A stretch of DNA of 64,000 nt from Chthoniobacterales bacterium (lineage in GTDB: Bacteria > Verrucomicrobiota > Verrucomicrobiia > Chthoniobacterales > UBA10450): assembly GCA_035274845.1 (NCBI GenBank), contig DATENU010000008.1, forward strand, positions 21,225 through 85,224. Reading direction: 5' to 3'. Below, piece after piece: positions 51,563-59,551 of this stretch (positions are counted from its first letter, which is position 1; the number at the start of each line of letters is the position of its first letter). Both the position numbers and the translations under genes were made by a program. Below the pieces are notes generated by a model. That model was given only the letters and a program-made list of their open reading frames with translations, made no database searches and was not told where the DNA came from.

Positions 51563-52669
51563 ATGAAAATGATCGACCGATACATCAGCCGGCAGCTGAT
51601 TTTTAATCTCATTTTCGCCATCGCGGTCCTCAGTTTCGTCCTCGTCCTGGGCAACATTTTCCGAAAACTCCTCCCGCTCCTGGTCAACCACGACCTGCCG
51701 ATTGAATACGTGCTGGGCTTTATCGCCTACGTCCTGCCGTTCTCCCTCATCTTTACCATTCCGTGGGGATTGCTCACCGCCGTGCTGCTCGTCTTTGGCC
51801 GGCTCTCGGCGGACAACGAATTGATCGCGCTCCGCTCCAACGGCGTCAGCATCACCCGGATCTGCATCCCGCTCGTCTTCATCGCGATTATTTGCACTGG
51901 CGCCTCGCTCTGGCTCAATGTGCAGGTCGCCCCCGCCGCCCAGGAAGAAATGCGGGCCACGGTGTTCAATCTCGCCACCCGCAATCCGATGGCGCTTTTT
52001 GGGAGCGACCAGGTGATCGATCAATTTCCCGGGCGCAAAATTTATGTTGGTCGGAAGGAAGGCAACCGGCTGGAAAACATTCTCGTCTTCGAACTCAACG
52101 ACGACTGGATGCCGATGAAAGTGACCCACGCCCGGGTCGGCATGCTCGAGACCGACCTGCCGAACCGGCGGATCCTGATGCATCTCTATAACGCGCGTTA
52201 CCAGCAGAGGGACGAGTTTGATCCCTACGATCTTCGCCGGATACGCGATGGCATCAACGTCGCCGAAGGCACGCTGCCGATCAGCCTGGAGGAGCTGTAC
52301 GAAAAGGAAAAGCGACGGGCCAGCCGTTCGATGCTCTCGATCGAGCAGCTGCTTGAACAATTAAAAAATGAGGACCCGAAAATGCGGAGCTCGAGCCGGA
52401 CGGAGATCAACAAGCGGTTCTCGTTTCCGCTGGCCTGCCTGGTCTTTGCCCTGATCGGGGTGCCGCTCGGCATCACCGCTCATCGCCGGGAAACCTCCTT
52501 TGGTTTTGCGGTGAGCCTGGTCGTCGGCGTCTTCTATTTTCTCTTCATCATTATTGCCGACACCCTCCGCGCGAACGCCAAGCTCCATCCCGAGCTGCTG
52601 GTCTGGTTCCCGAATGTTCTCTTTATCGGGCTCGGCATCTGGATGTTCCGGCGCCTGGCGCGCCAGTAA
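51563..52669 (+). CDS. LptF/LptG family permease (YjgP/YjgQ)
   Basis: 368 residues. The N-terminus MIDRYISRQLIFNLIFAIAV is typical. Three N-terminal helices, a large periplasmic domain (residues 120-265) and three C-terminal helices (FPLACLVFALIGVPLGITAH) are present. It belongs to the inner-membrane complex that drives lipopolysaccharide to the outer membrane. A partner gene is not adjacent, so which of LptF or LptG this is cannot be decided. Confidence 0.88.
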   Translation: MKMIDRYISRQLIFNLIFAIAVLSFVLVLGNIFRKLLPLLVNHDLPIEYVLGFIAYVLPFSLIFTIPWGLLTAVLLVFGRLSADNELIALRSNGVSITRICIPLVFIAIICTGASLWLNVQVAPAAQEEMRATVFNLATRNPMALFGSDQVIDQFPGRKIYVGRKEGNRLENILVFELNDDWMPMKVTHARVGMLETDLPNRRILMHLYNARYQQRDEFDPYDLRRIRDGINVAEGTLPISLEELYEKEKRRASRSMLSIEQLLEQLKNEDPKMRSSSRTEINKRFSFPLACLVFALIGVPLGITAHRRETSFGFAVSLVVGVFYFLFIIIADTLRANAKLHPELLVWFPNVLFIGLGIWMFRRLARQ

Positions 52670-52699
52670 ATGGAGCCGCGGCGCTCTAGTCGCCATTAT

Positions 52700-52800
52700 G
52701 CAGCGTTGTAGTGACGGCGCTCAGGCGCCGTACTACGCGCGATCGCAAAATGCCGCGTCGCGCGCCGACAGAGCGGCGTGGCTACAGCGCGTGGCGTTGC
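52700..52800. repeat. REP-like palindromes
   Basis: GTAGTGACGGCGCTCAGGCG CCGTACTAC (52708-52736) is a nearly perfect palindrome, and GCGGCGTGGCTACAGCGCG follows at about 52783-52801. The second half resembles the repeat at 29165-29234. Confidence 0.65.
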
Positions 52801-52874
52801 TCCAGCTTCACCGCGGGATTTCGTCGCAAATGTTGCAATTCAACGTTGAGGCTAGGCCTGTTGATGTGCCTCCA

Positions 52875-53267
52875 TCAAGTGACTATGGCTCGCTCCGGGT
52901 GCGGTATCACGATGTCGTGCGAGACAGTAGACACGATATGCCACGTTCCATGTAGCTTCTGCACTGAAAAATAATCCGACTGGTCACCAATTCTCTCTTT
53001 ATGGCCGGTGTAAACAACGAATCGATTGCTGCGCGCATCTTGTGTGGTGATTCGAAAGATGGGCTGTCGAATGTCGCTACGTCGAGCGACTAAAGCCGTG
53101 ATCTCTGCGATGTCTGCGTTGGAGAGCAGCGAGGAATACATTGCATTGCTTGATTGCTCGACCGCCGCGCACGCGCCAAGGAAGAAGAGCGAGAATGCTG
53201 CTGCTGCGTAACGCAGAAGGTCTAACGAGGGTAAGATGAGCGATTCGGCGGCCGCTGTTCGCTCCAT
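52875..53267 (-). CDS. cassette-encoded lipoprotein of unknown function
   Basis: Up to 130 residues. The only ATG upstream of the signal peptide (53267) lies inside the preceding attC stem. Right after the attC the frame begins with a CTG (53216) and reads LRYAAAAFSLFFLGACAAVE, a lipoprotein signal with lipobox LGAC. The mature part (NADIAEITALVARRSDIRQP IFRITTQDAR) contains strand-helix patterns. Family unknown. No attC was found after its stop, so the cassette is incomplete or the last in line. Confidence 0.6.
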   Translation of the reverse strand: MERTAAAESLILPSLDLLRYAAAAFSLFFLGACAAVEQSSNAMYSSLLSNADIAEITALVARRSDIRQPIFRITTQDARSNRFVVYTGHKERIGDQSDYFSVQKLHGTWHIVSTVSHDIVIPHPERAIVT

Positions 53268-53278
53268 CGCAGTTAGAC
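53220..53278 (-). other. integron attC site (G), complete
   Basis: On the minus strand: R'' GTCTAAC (53278-53272) and R' GTTAGAC (53226-53220) in the context CCCTCGTTAGAC. The inner arms GATGGAGCGAACAGCGGCC and GGCCGCCGAATCGCTCATC pair imperfectly, with unpaired bases. 59 bp. Confidence 0.8.
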
Positions 53279-53280
53279 CT

Positions 53281-54039
53281 TCACCGCATTTCGTCTGAAA
53301 GAAGGTATTCATAACCATTCTCCGGCACATCCACGCTCAGCCTGACTGAGTCCCCCTTCGGCTGTTGGAGCTCAATGATCCATCGTCGCCAATCGTCATT
53401 CCACTCCGCTGCGACAATGCGGGTGCCTTCACCCATCTGGCCGGGAGGCCCTTCGACAATTACGCCATTTTTTCGCAGGATGGCGAGAGCATCCTCACGC
53501 GACCCGACTGGTCCGGGGCTCATTGCCAAAGCGAGGTCGTCGGCCGCCCGGCGAGCGTCTGCAGCGAGCTGGCGGATGTGTTCCCCCTTCCAGAGCGCGA
53601 TCTTGAACGCACGGTGGTAGTTTCCCGCGCGGAGCGTAGCGGTGCCGCTGAACATCTCGTCGTTGCCGCGCCATCCGACGACCCGGCCCTCGATTTCGAT
53701 CGCGTCGTCTCCGTTCCCCTTGCCCTCGGCAGTCCTTTCACTGGGGGCGCGACGAAACAGCAGTTTCAAGCGTCCATTCTTCAGCTCGAGTTTTTTTAGC
53801 TGGCCGAGGAAGAAGTAACGGGCGTTGCGGGGCACCTCGCTTGAAAAATACCGTGGCCAGATCAGATATCCCTTGTCCCCGCCAGCCAGCACCATCCGGA
53901 ACAGGTATCCGTCTTCCGCCGCGTTCACTCCCTCCCAGGTGCCGACGAGCGCTTCCTTGTCCTTCACGGGTGCTCTCACGATGATGTCTCCCATCGCCAC
54001 CGCTGCCGAGAGGAGTAGTGCCGGTAATCCGAAACGCAT
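53281..54039 (-). CDS. cassette-encoded exported protein of unknown function
   Basis: About 252 residues from the ATG at 54039, 4 bp after attC F. Signal peptide MRFGLPALLLSAAVAMGDI. The mature part has two beta-rich portions (YLFRMVLAGGDKGYLIWPRY, GRVVGWRGNDEMFSGTATLR) and a helical linker with ADARRAADDLALAMSP. No family recognised. The stop lies 2 bp before attC G. Confidence 0.65.
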   Translation of the reverse strand: MRFGLPALLLSAAVAMGDIIVRAPVKDKEALVGTWEGVNAAEDGYLFRMVLAGGDKGYLIWPRYFSSEVPRNARYFFLGQLKKLELKNGRLKLLFRRAPSERTAEGKGNGDDAIEIEGRVVGWRGNDEMFSGTATLRAGNYHRAFKIALWKGEHIRQLAADARRAADDLALAMSPGPVGSREDALAILRKNGVIVEGPPGQMGEGTRIVAAEWNDDWRRWIIELQQPKGDSVRLSVDVPENGYEYLLSDEMR

Positions 54040-54042
54040 AAG

Positions 54043-54165
54043 GCCTAACGAGAACAAGATGAGCGACGGCCGGCGGGACGGCGCGTCGCTTCGGGTTGAG
54101 GGTGGAGTCTCGCGGAAAGTGAGGAACCGAGGCTGCCAGCCGTTCGCTCCATCGTATTGTTAGAC
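54043..54165 (-). other. integron attC site (F), complete, with extrahelical bases
   Basis: On the minus strand: R'' GTCTAAC (54165-54159) and R' GTTAGGC (54049-54043) in TTCTCGTTAGGC. The left arm GATGGAGCGAACGGC and right arm GCCGTCGCTCATC pair perfectly except for one unpaired G and one unpaired A, the classical extrahelical bases. 123 bp. This is the clearest attC of the window. Confidence 0.9.
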
Positions 54166-54169
54166 CTTG

Positions 54170-54535
54170 TCACCAGTCCGGATACAAACGTTCGAACTTC
54201 ACGCATCGCGATGCGCAAAACGCCTGAAGCTCATTAAAACGGTTCAGGAAAATGTGTGATCCTGGCGGGAGAGCGCTCTGCATCGGATAGACATATCGGA
54301 GCTGTGCGCCGTCGGGAAGAGTCGCGCAGAAATCCTGTAGCGCTTCGTACGTCGCAAAAATACGATCTGGCTCCTTGACGTCCTTCCGATGCACCTTCGC
54401 CGTAGCCGCTCCGCTTGGTGCGGCTGAGACGAGCACGACGCTGTATGAGTTTGGAGACGGACCAAACGAACTCGCGGTGGAGACACAGCTGATCCAGACC
54501 ACGACCATCGGGACGAATGGTATAAGTCGCTGCAT
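54170..54535 (-). CDS. cassette-encoded exported protein of unknown function
   Basis: 121 residues from the ATG at 54535, 2 bp after the R' box of attC E. Signal peptide MQRLIPFVPMVVVWISCVST ASS. Cysteines in LQDFCATL and QAFCASRCVKFE could form a disulfide. No family recognised. Confidence 0.6.
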   Translation of the reverse strand: MQRLIPFVPMVVVWISCVSTASSFGPSPNSYSVVLVSAAPSGAATAKVHRKDVKEPDRIFATYEALQDFCATLPDGAQLRYVYPMQSALPPGSHIFLNRFNELQAFCASRCVKFERLYPDW

Positions 54536-54537
54536 AG

Positions 54538-54594
54538 GTCTAACGAGAATTAGACGAAAGTTCGCATTTCAAGGCGAACATTCTTTCGCCTAAC
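54538..54594 (-). other. atypical attC-like site (E)
   Basis: On the minus strand the R' end TTCTCGTTAGAC is present. The inner arms GAAAGAATGTTCGC and GCGAACTTTC pair with AATG looped out. The distal box reads GTTAGGC instead of the expected RYYYAAC, so the site is rearranged or hybrid. It marks the upstream end of the minus-strand cassette array, right behind the transglutaminase gene. Confidence 0.6.
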
Positions 54595-54620
54595 TCGACG
54601 ATCTTTGCGATTCGGGAGGG

Positions 54621-55442
54621 CTAGGCAGGGTTTTGATCGGACGGCATTTCGTCACTGATGATGAAGAATTTCTTGAGGATGGCGCGGCCGAAATTTGTGG
54701 TCAGCGCCACGTCGGCGGCGTCGCGGCCGACGGCCATGACGATGCGGCCGATGCGAGGAATGTTGTGCCGGGCATCGAACGTGTACCAGCGTCCGCCGAG
54801 ATAGACTTCGAACCAGCCGCTGAAGTCCATCGGCAGGACTACGGGGACGCCGATGTCTCCCATGTAACCGGTGACATAACGCGCCGGAATGTTCAGGCAG
54901 CGACAGAAAGCGAGGGCGAGATGGCTGAAGTCGCGGCAGACCCCGCGCGGATCGTTGTAAACGTCGAACGCGGACTTGGTCGCGTCGGCAAAATGGTAGC
55001 CAAAAGTGATATGATTGTGGACCCAGTCGCAGATGGCTTTGACGCGTGGCCAGCCGGGAGGAGTCGTCCCGAAAAGCTGCCAGGCGATATCGGAAAGCTT
55101 GTCCACTTCGCAGTAGCGGCTGGTGAGAAGAAACGGCAGGGTTTCGCTCGGCAGGTCTTCAACCCGATGCTGGATGGCGTCGGGACATTGTTCGTCGGGC
55201 TGGCCGCTATCTTCGATCAGGGCTTCGAGGGTGAAGCGTACCTGGCCGGCGGGCGCCATGAGACGCGCGCAACGGTTTCCATAGAGATCGGTGAAATCGG
55301 TCAGCGGAATATTTGGCTCGACCACGATCTTTTCCTCGGTGCGCAGATCCGCCTGGCGCGAGGGATGGACGTAGAGCATGAGCAGCATCGGCGTTGGGCC
55401 GGGCAGCTCGAACTCAATATCGAAACCGATTTTGATGATCAT
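54621..55442 (-). CDS. transglutaminase-like protein
   Basis: 273 residues without a signal peptide. The core has the catalytic Cys in DPRGVCRDFSHLALAFCRCL, then IPARYVTGYMGDIG, and the His/Asp pair in WFEVYLGGRWYTFDARHN. The N-terminal 100 residues form a beta-rich domain (FDIEFELPGPTPMLLMLYVH). Bacterial members are usually cysteine proteases or amidases. It precedes the minus-strand cassette array and is probably chromosomal. Confidence 0.85.
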   Translation of the reverse strand: MIIKIGFDIEFELPGPTPMLLMLYVHPSRQADLRTEEKIVVEPNIPLTDFTDLYGNRCARLMAPAGQVRFTLEALIEDSGQPDEQCPDAIQHRVEDLPSETLPFLLTSRYCEVDKLSDIAWQLFGTTPPGWPRVKAICDWVHNHITFGYHFADATKSAFDVYNDPRGVCRDFSHLALAFCRCLNIPARYVTGYMGDIGVPVVLPMDFSGWFEVYLGGRWYTFDARHNIPRIGRIVMAVGRDAADVALTTNFGRAILKKFFIISDEMPSDQNPA

Positions 55443-55499
55443 GTGCGGAAAGCGTTTGGGGGAAGATAAGACCTATAGGTTATCTGCGACCTATTGCCA

Positions 55500-56303
55500 C
55501 TAGCTCGCGGAGCTGAACACCGCCGTCACCGAAAGTTTGTCGCCGGCGGCGAGGCGCACATCGCGGAGGCGGGCTTCTCCGAGCGGGAGCGACATGAGGG
55601 GGAATTCGCGGCCGTTAAGTTTTTCCAAATGCGGTTTTAGAACGTTGCACGCAATTCCGGCGATGGCGCCTTCGCCCGTGCAATCCAGCGCGGAAAGCCG
55701 GGCGTTGAGCGCATCATCGAGGTCGAGCTGTCCGGTGATGCGAAGCGAGGCGCTGAGGAAAAGTTTCTGGACGCGCAAACTCACTTCGGCCGAAAGCGAG
55801 CGCGGACCCTGGGAACGCAGGGAGAGCTGGACGTTGTCGATTTTGACTCCGTGTTTTCCGGCCTGGCTTTGCGCGGCCTCGGCGATCAACGCTTCGAGAT
55901 CGGCCTTCGAAACCGAAGCTTCAACCCGTCCCTGCGCGGCATTGTGCAGGAGGAGCACAATTTTCCCCGAATGGTCTTTGGCCTGGTAGAGCTCGACGCC
56001 AGTAGCGGTGAGCGCGAAATCGAGCGCGGCGGGACCAACGGAAAGCCCTCGACCGCCGGCCTTGAACGAACCGACCGTCAACGCCGGAGCAGGCTGGCTG
56101 CTCAACGACGGCAGGGCAGGGGGAGGTCCCGGCAATTGCGCGCCGTCGAGGGAAACTTCGATGGCCGCCAGATGAGGATAGGAGAGATCACGGACCTCGG
56201 CGGGGTCGCGGTTGAGAGTGAAGACGGAGCGCAGACTGGCGTTGATGGCCTGGGCCAGCTCCGCGGCGGTCGGGGGTAAAGCGTTGGCGTTGAGTGGAAA
56301 CAT
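55500..56303 (-). CDS. unknown protein with repeated beta modules
   Basis: About 267 residues from the ATG at 56303 (MFPLNANALPPTAAELAQAI). Alternating strands predominate: VGPAALDFALTATGVELYQA, then VKIDNVQLSLRSQGPRSLSA and LRITGQLDLDDALNARLSAL. It looks like a lipid-binding or envelope beta fold (DUF2993/BPI-like character), which is inferred. No signal peptide is obvious. Confidence 0.6.
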   Translation of the reverse strand: MFPLNANALPPTAAELAQAINASLRSVFTLNRDPAEVRDLSYPHLAAIEVSLDGAQLPGPPPALPSLSSQPAPALTVGSFKAGGRGLSVGPAALDFALTATGVELYQAKDHSGKIVLLLHNAAQGRVEASVSKADLEALIAEAAQSQAGKHGVKIDNVQLSLRSQGPRSLSAEVSLRVQKLFLSASLRITGQLDLDDALNARLSALDCTGEGAIAGIACNVLKPHLEKLNGREFPLMSLPLGEARLRDVRLAAGDKLSVTAVFSSAS

Positions 56304-56413
56304 TCGGAAAACCCTGCTTCGCCGCCCTCCGGCGGGCAAGTTGCCCAAGATTCGTTCGGGGCGGAGAAAACGGTTGCATTCCCGAAGAAGCCCGCTACTT
56401 TCCGCGTTCCTTT

Positions 56414-56683
56414 ATGGCGAAAACGTCCTGGATTAATCGCAACGACCGTAAGCGCGCGACCGTGAAAAAATACGCGGCTCTCCGCGCTGAGCTCAAGGCG
56501 AAGAAAGATTATATCGGTCTCTCGCAACTGCCGCGCGATGCCAGCCCCACCCGGGTGGTCAATCGTTGCGAAGTGAGCGGCCGCCGCCGGGCCTTTATTC
56601 GCCGTTTCAAGATTTCGCGCCTGACCTTCCGTGAACTCGCCTCCGGCGGGTTCATCCCGGGTGTGACCAAGTCGAGCTGGTAG
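56414..56683 (+). CDS. rpsN: 30S ribosomal protein S14, zinc-independent form
   Basis: 89 residues. [20 protein letters not shown] and the C-terminal block [39 protein letters not shown] are S14. No CxxC pairs are present, so this is the zinc-free type. It stands alone, away from ribosomal operons, so it may be a second S14 gene used under zinc limitation or the only one. Confidence 0.92.
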   Translation: MAKTSWINRNDRKRATVKKYAALRAELKAKKDYIGLSQLPRDASPTRVVNRCEVSGRRRAFIRRFKISRLTFRELASGGFIPGVTKSSW

Positions 56684-56729
56684 GCAGCCGACTCGTTGGG
56701 TTTCCGGGTGTGCGGCGCGCATCCGTTCC

Positions 56730-58142
56730 ATGAACTTTTTGTTTTCTCCTTTTCTCGCGGCCGGGCCGTTGGCCGAAGCCATTGCCGAACACTGGGACCC
56801 GCCGCTGGTCCTTCTCGGCAAACTCGCGGTCATCGTTGGGCTCGTAGCGCTCAACGCCTTTTTCGTCGCGATTGAATTCGCGATCGTGAAAGTGCGCAGC
56901 AGCCAGCTCGATGCGCTGGAGGACGAAGGGAATGCGCGAGCGGTTTTCGCGAAACACGTCCGGTCGCATCTCGACGCCTATCTTTCCGCGACCCAACTTG
57001 GGATAACCCTGGCGAGCCTTGCCCTGGGGTGGATCGGCGAGGCATTCCTGGCGCGCATGCTCGAGCCGGCGTTCGGTCTCATGAATGTGCATTCGCACGC
57101 CCTGATCTCGACGATCTCGATCACCCTGGCTTTTATCGGGATCACATTTCTCCACATCGTTTTTGGTGAGCTGGCCCCGAAATACATCGCCATCGGAAGC
57201 CCGCTCTCCGTTTCGCTCGCGCTCGCCCGGCCACTTGGCGGCTTTTACATCCTTTTCAAGCCGGCCATCTGGATCCTGAACAGGTCGTCGAATTTTTTCC
57301 TGCAACGTTTGCTGCGGATCAAGCCGGTCGCCGGCTCCGAGCTCGCCCACAGCGAGGAAGAATTGCGCCTCATTCTCGACGAGAGCGAAAAGTCCGACGA
57401 GGTCTCGGAGCTCGGGCGCGATCTCCTGGTCAACGCCCTCGATCTGCGGCAACGGGTGGTGCGCGATATCATGACGCCGCGCGGCGAAGTGGTGTTTCTC
57501 GATCTCGAGGAAAGCTTCGAAGCGAACGTGAAGAAGGCGCTGGAATCGCGCCACACGCGGTTTCCGCTCTGCCGCGGGCATCTCGATAACGCGGTGGGCC
57601 TCATTCATATCAAGGAGCTGATGCCGATGCTGCGCGATCCGCAGCCGGACCTCCTCCGGATCAAGCGCGAGCTGATTCCGGTGCCGGAGATGATGTCGCT
57701 CGAGAAACTGCTCACCCTTTTTCTGACCCGACACGCCCACCTCGCCATCGGCGTGGATGAATACGGCGGCACGGTCGGGATGGTGACCCTCGAAAATGTG
57801 CTCGAGGAAATCGTGGGCGATATCCAGGACGAATTCGATGCCGAGAAAACGGAGTTCCGGAAGATCAACGAAAATGAATTTTCGGTCGATGGAGCGCTCG
57901 GCCTTTATGAGCTCCGGGACCTGGCGGGCCTGGAATTGGAGAGCGCGGATGTGAGCACGATTGGCGGTTACGTGACCCATTTGCTCGGCCACCTTCCGCA
58001 AAAGGGCGAGCAGGTGCAGATCGATAATTACGTCGTGACGGTTTCCCAGTCCGACGGACGCCGGGTCGGCCAGGTGCACTTCCGCAAGCTGAAAGAGGAC
58101 GTCGCGGCCGACGGTTCGGCGAAGCCGGAAATCGAGACTTAG
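56730..58142 (+). CDS. CNNM/CorC-type hemolysin family transporter
   Basis: 470 residues. The N-terminal DUF21/CNNM domain has about four helices ([20 protein letters not shown], with [15 protein letters not shown]). Two CBS domains follow ([46 protein letters not shown]). The C-terminal CorC/HlyC-type domain is at residues 385-455 ([20 protein letters not shown]). The family is linked to Mg/Co efflux and its activity as a hemolysin is doubtful. Its end overlaps the response-regulator gene by 4 bp on the other strand. Confidence 0.88.
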   Translation: MNFLFSPFLAAGPLAEAIAEHWDPPLVLLGKLAVIVGLVALNAFFVAIEFAIVKVRSSQLDALEDEGNARAVFAKHVRSHLDAYLSATQLGITLASLALGWIGEAFLARMLEPAFGLMNVHSHALISTISITLAFIGITFLHIVFGELAPKYIAIGSPLSVSLALARPLGGFYILFKPAIWILNRSSNFFLQRLLRIKPVAGSELAHSEEELRLILDESEKSDEVSELGRDLLVNALDLRQRVVRDIMTPRGEVVFLDLEESFEANVKKALESRHTRFPLCRGHLDNAVGLIHIKELMPMLRDPQPDLLRIKRELIPVPEMMSLEKLLTLFLTRHAHLAIGVDEYGGTVGMVTLENVLEEIVGDIQDEFDAEKTEFRKINENEFSVDGALGLYELRDLAGLELESADVSTIGGYVTHLLGHLPQKGEQVQIDNYVVTVSQSDGRRVGQVHFRKLKEDVAADGSAKPEIET

Positions 58143-58642
58143 CCCGCCTGGCCTTCGAGGTCGGAAATGGCGGATTGCAGGCGATCGAGGCTGACCGGCT
58201 TGGTCAGGTGATCCGCGAACCCGGCGTCACGGCTTCGTTGCACGTCTTCCTCCATCCCGAATCCGCTAATGGCGAGCGCGGGGACGTTGCGGATGTGGCG
58301 GAGCCGCCGGATGAGCTCGAGGCCGCTGCCATCGGGCAGGCCGATGTCGCTCAGGAGAATGTCGAACGGCTCGTCCTCTGCGAGGCCAAGGGCTTCCGTC
58401 ATATTCTTGGCGATGAGGACATGATAGCCGAGGCGCGTCAGGAGAAGCTTCAGCGAGCGCAGGGTGTCGAGGTGATCCTCGACCACGAGAATCCGGCAGC
58501 GGTTGTCCGTGCCGGCCTGGCGCGTTCCTGTGGCTTTGGATGAAGGGCTGGCCGTTTCGGGATTCGCGGCGGCAAAGGGAAAGAAGGAAGACCAACGCCG
58601 CGCAGATTCCCCAACCCCGAACGCTCCCCAGGTCAATTCCAT
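58139..58642 (-). CDS. single-domain response regulator
   Basis: About 167 residues from the ATG at 58642 ([20 protein letters not shown]). The frame further upstream runs through the 183-bp tandem repeat and is not real. The receiver domain (residues 47-165) shows [20 protein letters not shown], the phospho-Asp in [16 protein letters not shown], the Ser/Thr in ALAISGF and the Lys in HLTKPVSL. There is no output domain. No sensor kinase lies nearby. Confidence 0.85.
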   Translation of the reverse strand: MELTWGAFGVGESARRWSSFFPFAAANPETASPSSKATGTRQAGTDNRCRILVVEDHLDTLRSLKLLLTRLGYHVLIAKNMTEALGLAEDEPFDILLSDIGLPDGSGLELIRRLRHIRNVPALAISGFGMEEDVQRSRDAGFADHLTKPVSLDRLQSAISDLEGQAG

Positions 58643-58720
58643 TTCACGTCCGTTAGCGGGACGGTGACAGTAGAAGGCGTTTTGGAGGAACGTCAACGGG
58701 TACTGGAGCTGGCGCGCCCT

Positions 58721-59087
58721 CGTAGTCTTGGAGCCGGCACGCCACCGTGCCGGGGAGGGAAACCATGGATTCGGAGCTTTCTGGTGGATCGACCGCTCCG
58801 CGGGCGATGAGTGCGGCGCCGTCGCCCCATCGAGCGTCGGAGCGCTCGATCCACCTACTTGGTTACTTCCGCCAACAAGGCCGGGCGGCGCTTGAGCTGC
58901 GCTCGTAGTCTTGGAGCCGGCACGCCACCGTGCCGGGGAGGGAAACCATGGATTCAAAGCTTTCTGGTGGATCGGCCGCTCCGCGGGCGATGAGGGCAGC
59001 GCCGTCGCCCCCATCGAGCGTCGTAGCGCTCGATCCACCTACTTGGTCACCTGCGCCAACAAGGCCGGCCGTCGCTTGAGCTGCGCG
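58721..59087. repeat. 183-bp tandem duplication including the 3' end of mntR
   Basis: Unit 1 covers 58721-58903 and unit 2 covers 58904-59087, offset 183-184 bp. Each contains GGAGCCGGCACGCCACCGTG CCGG, CGGGCGATGAG, a TCGAGCGTCG..CGCTCGATCC inverted piece and the last 45 bp of mntR. In unit 1 the mntR piece is a decayed relic (58855-58903); in unit 2 it is the functional gene end. Confidence 0.8.
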
Positions 59088-59461
59088 GTCAAAGCTGCGA
59101 TCGCCTTCAATGTCGGCGCGCTGATGTGATGCTCCATGCCTTCGACATCATGATGAATCACCTGGGGATCGAGGCCCAGCAGAGTCAGGAAATCGGTCAG
59201 GAGCTGGTGCCGGCGGATGATGTTCCGGGCCAGGGTTTCACCGGCGGTGGTTAGGACAAGGCCGCGGTACTTCTCGTATTTGAGGAGGCCCTCGCCATCG
59301 AGGCGCTGCACCATGTTACTGACACTGGCCTGCGAGATCTTCAGGCTGGTGGCGATGTCGACCACCCGGGCGTAGCCCTTCGAGTCGATCAACTCGAGGA
59401 TCCGCTCGAGGTAGTCCTCGACCGCGGCGGAATTGCGACGGGGTTTGCGGGAAGTGGCCAC
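59039..59461 (-). CDS. mntR: DtxR/MntR-family metal-dependent regulator
   Basis: 140 residues from a GTG at 59461 (VATSRKPRRNSAAVEDYLER). The winged helix is at residues 12-72 (YARVVDIATSLKISQASVSN MVQRLDGEGLLKYEKYRGLV), and the metal-binding dimerisation region has RHQLLTDFLTLLG and IHHDVEGMEHHISAPTLKAI. MntR represses Mn uptake when Mn is bound. It is divergent from mntH, with an operator-like palindrome between them. Confidence 0.88.
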   Translation of the reverse strand: MATSRKPRRNSAAVEDYLERILELIDSKGYARVVDIATSLKISQASVSNMVQRLDGEGLLKYEKYRGLVLTTAGETLARNIIRRHQLLTDFLTLLGLDPQVIHHDVEGMEHHISAPTLKAIAALTAQLKRRPALLAQVTK

Positions 59462-59503
59462 GGCGAAAGAAGGTAGCGGGATCGGTCGATAGCGCAAAAT
59501 AAA

Positions 59504-59527
59504 AATATTTGTCAGTTGACAGATATT
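59504..59527. promoter_or_regulatory. MntR operator-like palindrome
   Basis: AATATTTGTCA and TGACAGATATT form an 11-bp inverted repeat with one mismatch around GT. It lies between the divergent mntR and mntH genes, 25 bp from the mntH start. It fits a DtxR/MntR-type operator. Confidence 0.6.
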
Positions 59528-59551
59528 TAGTTTCAAACAAATAACTTAGTC

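Noticed and set aside
56652..58079. 475-codon frame antisense to the CNNM/CBS gene
   Set aside because: Composition is His/Arg/Asp-rich as in other shadow frames; the plus strand has clear DUF21 and CBS domains.
58643..59038. N-terminal extension of the response regulator
   Set aside because: It would translate both units of the 183-bp tandem repeat, giving a repetitive low-complexity peptide; the ATG at 58642 fits the domain.
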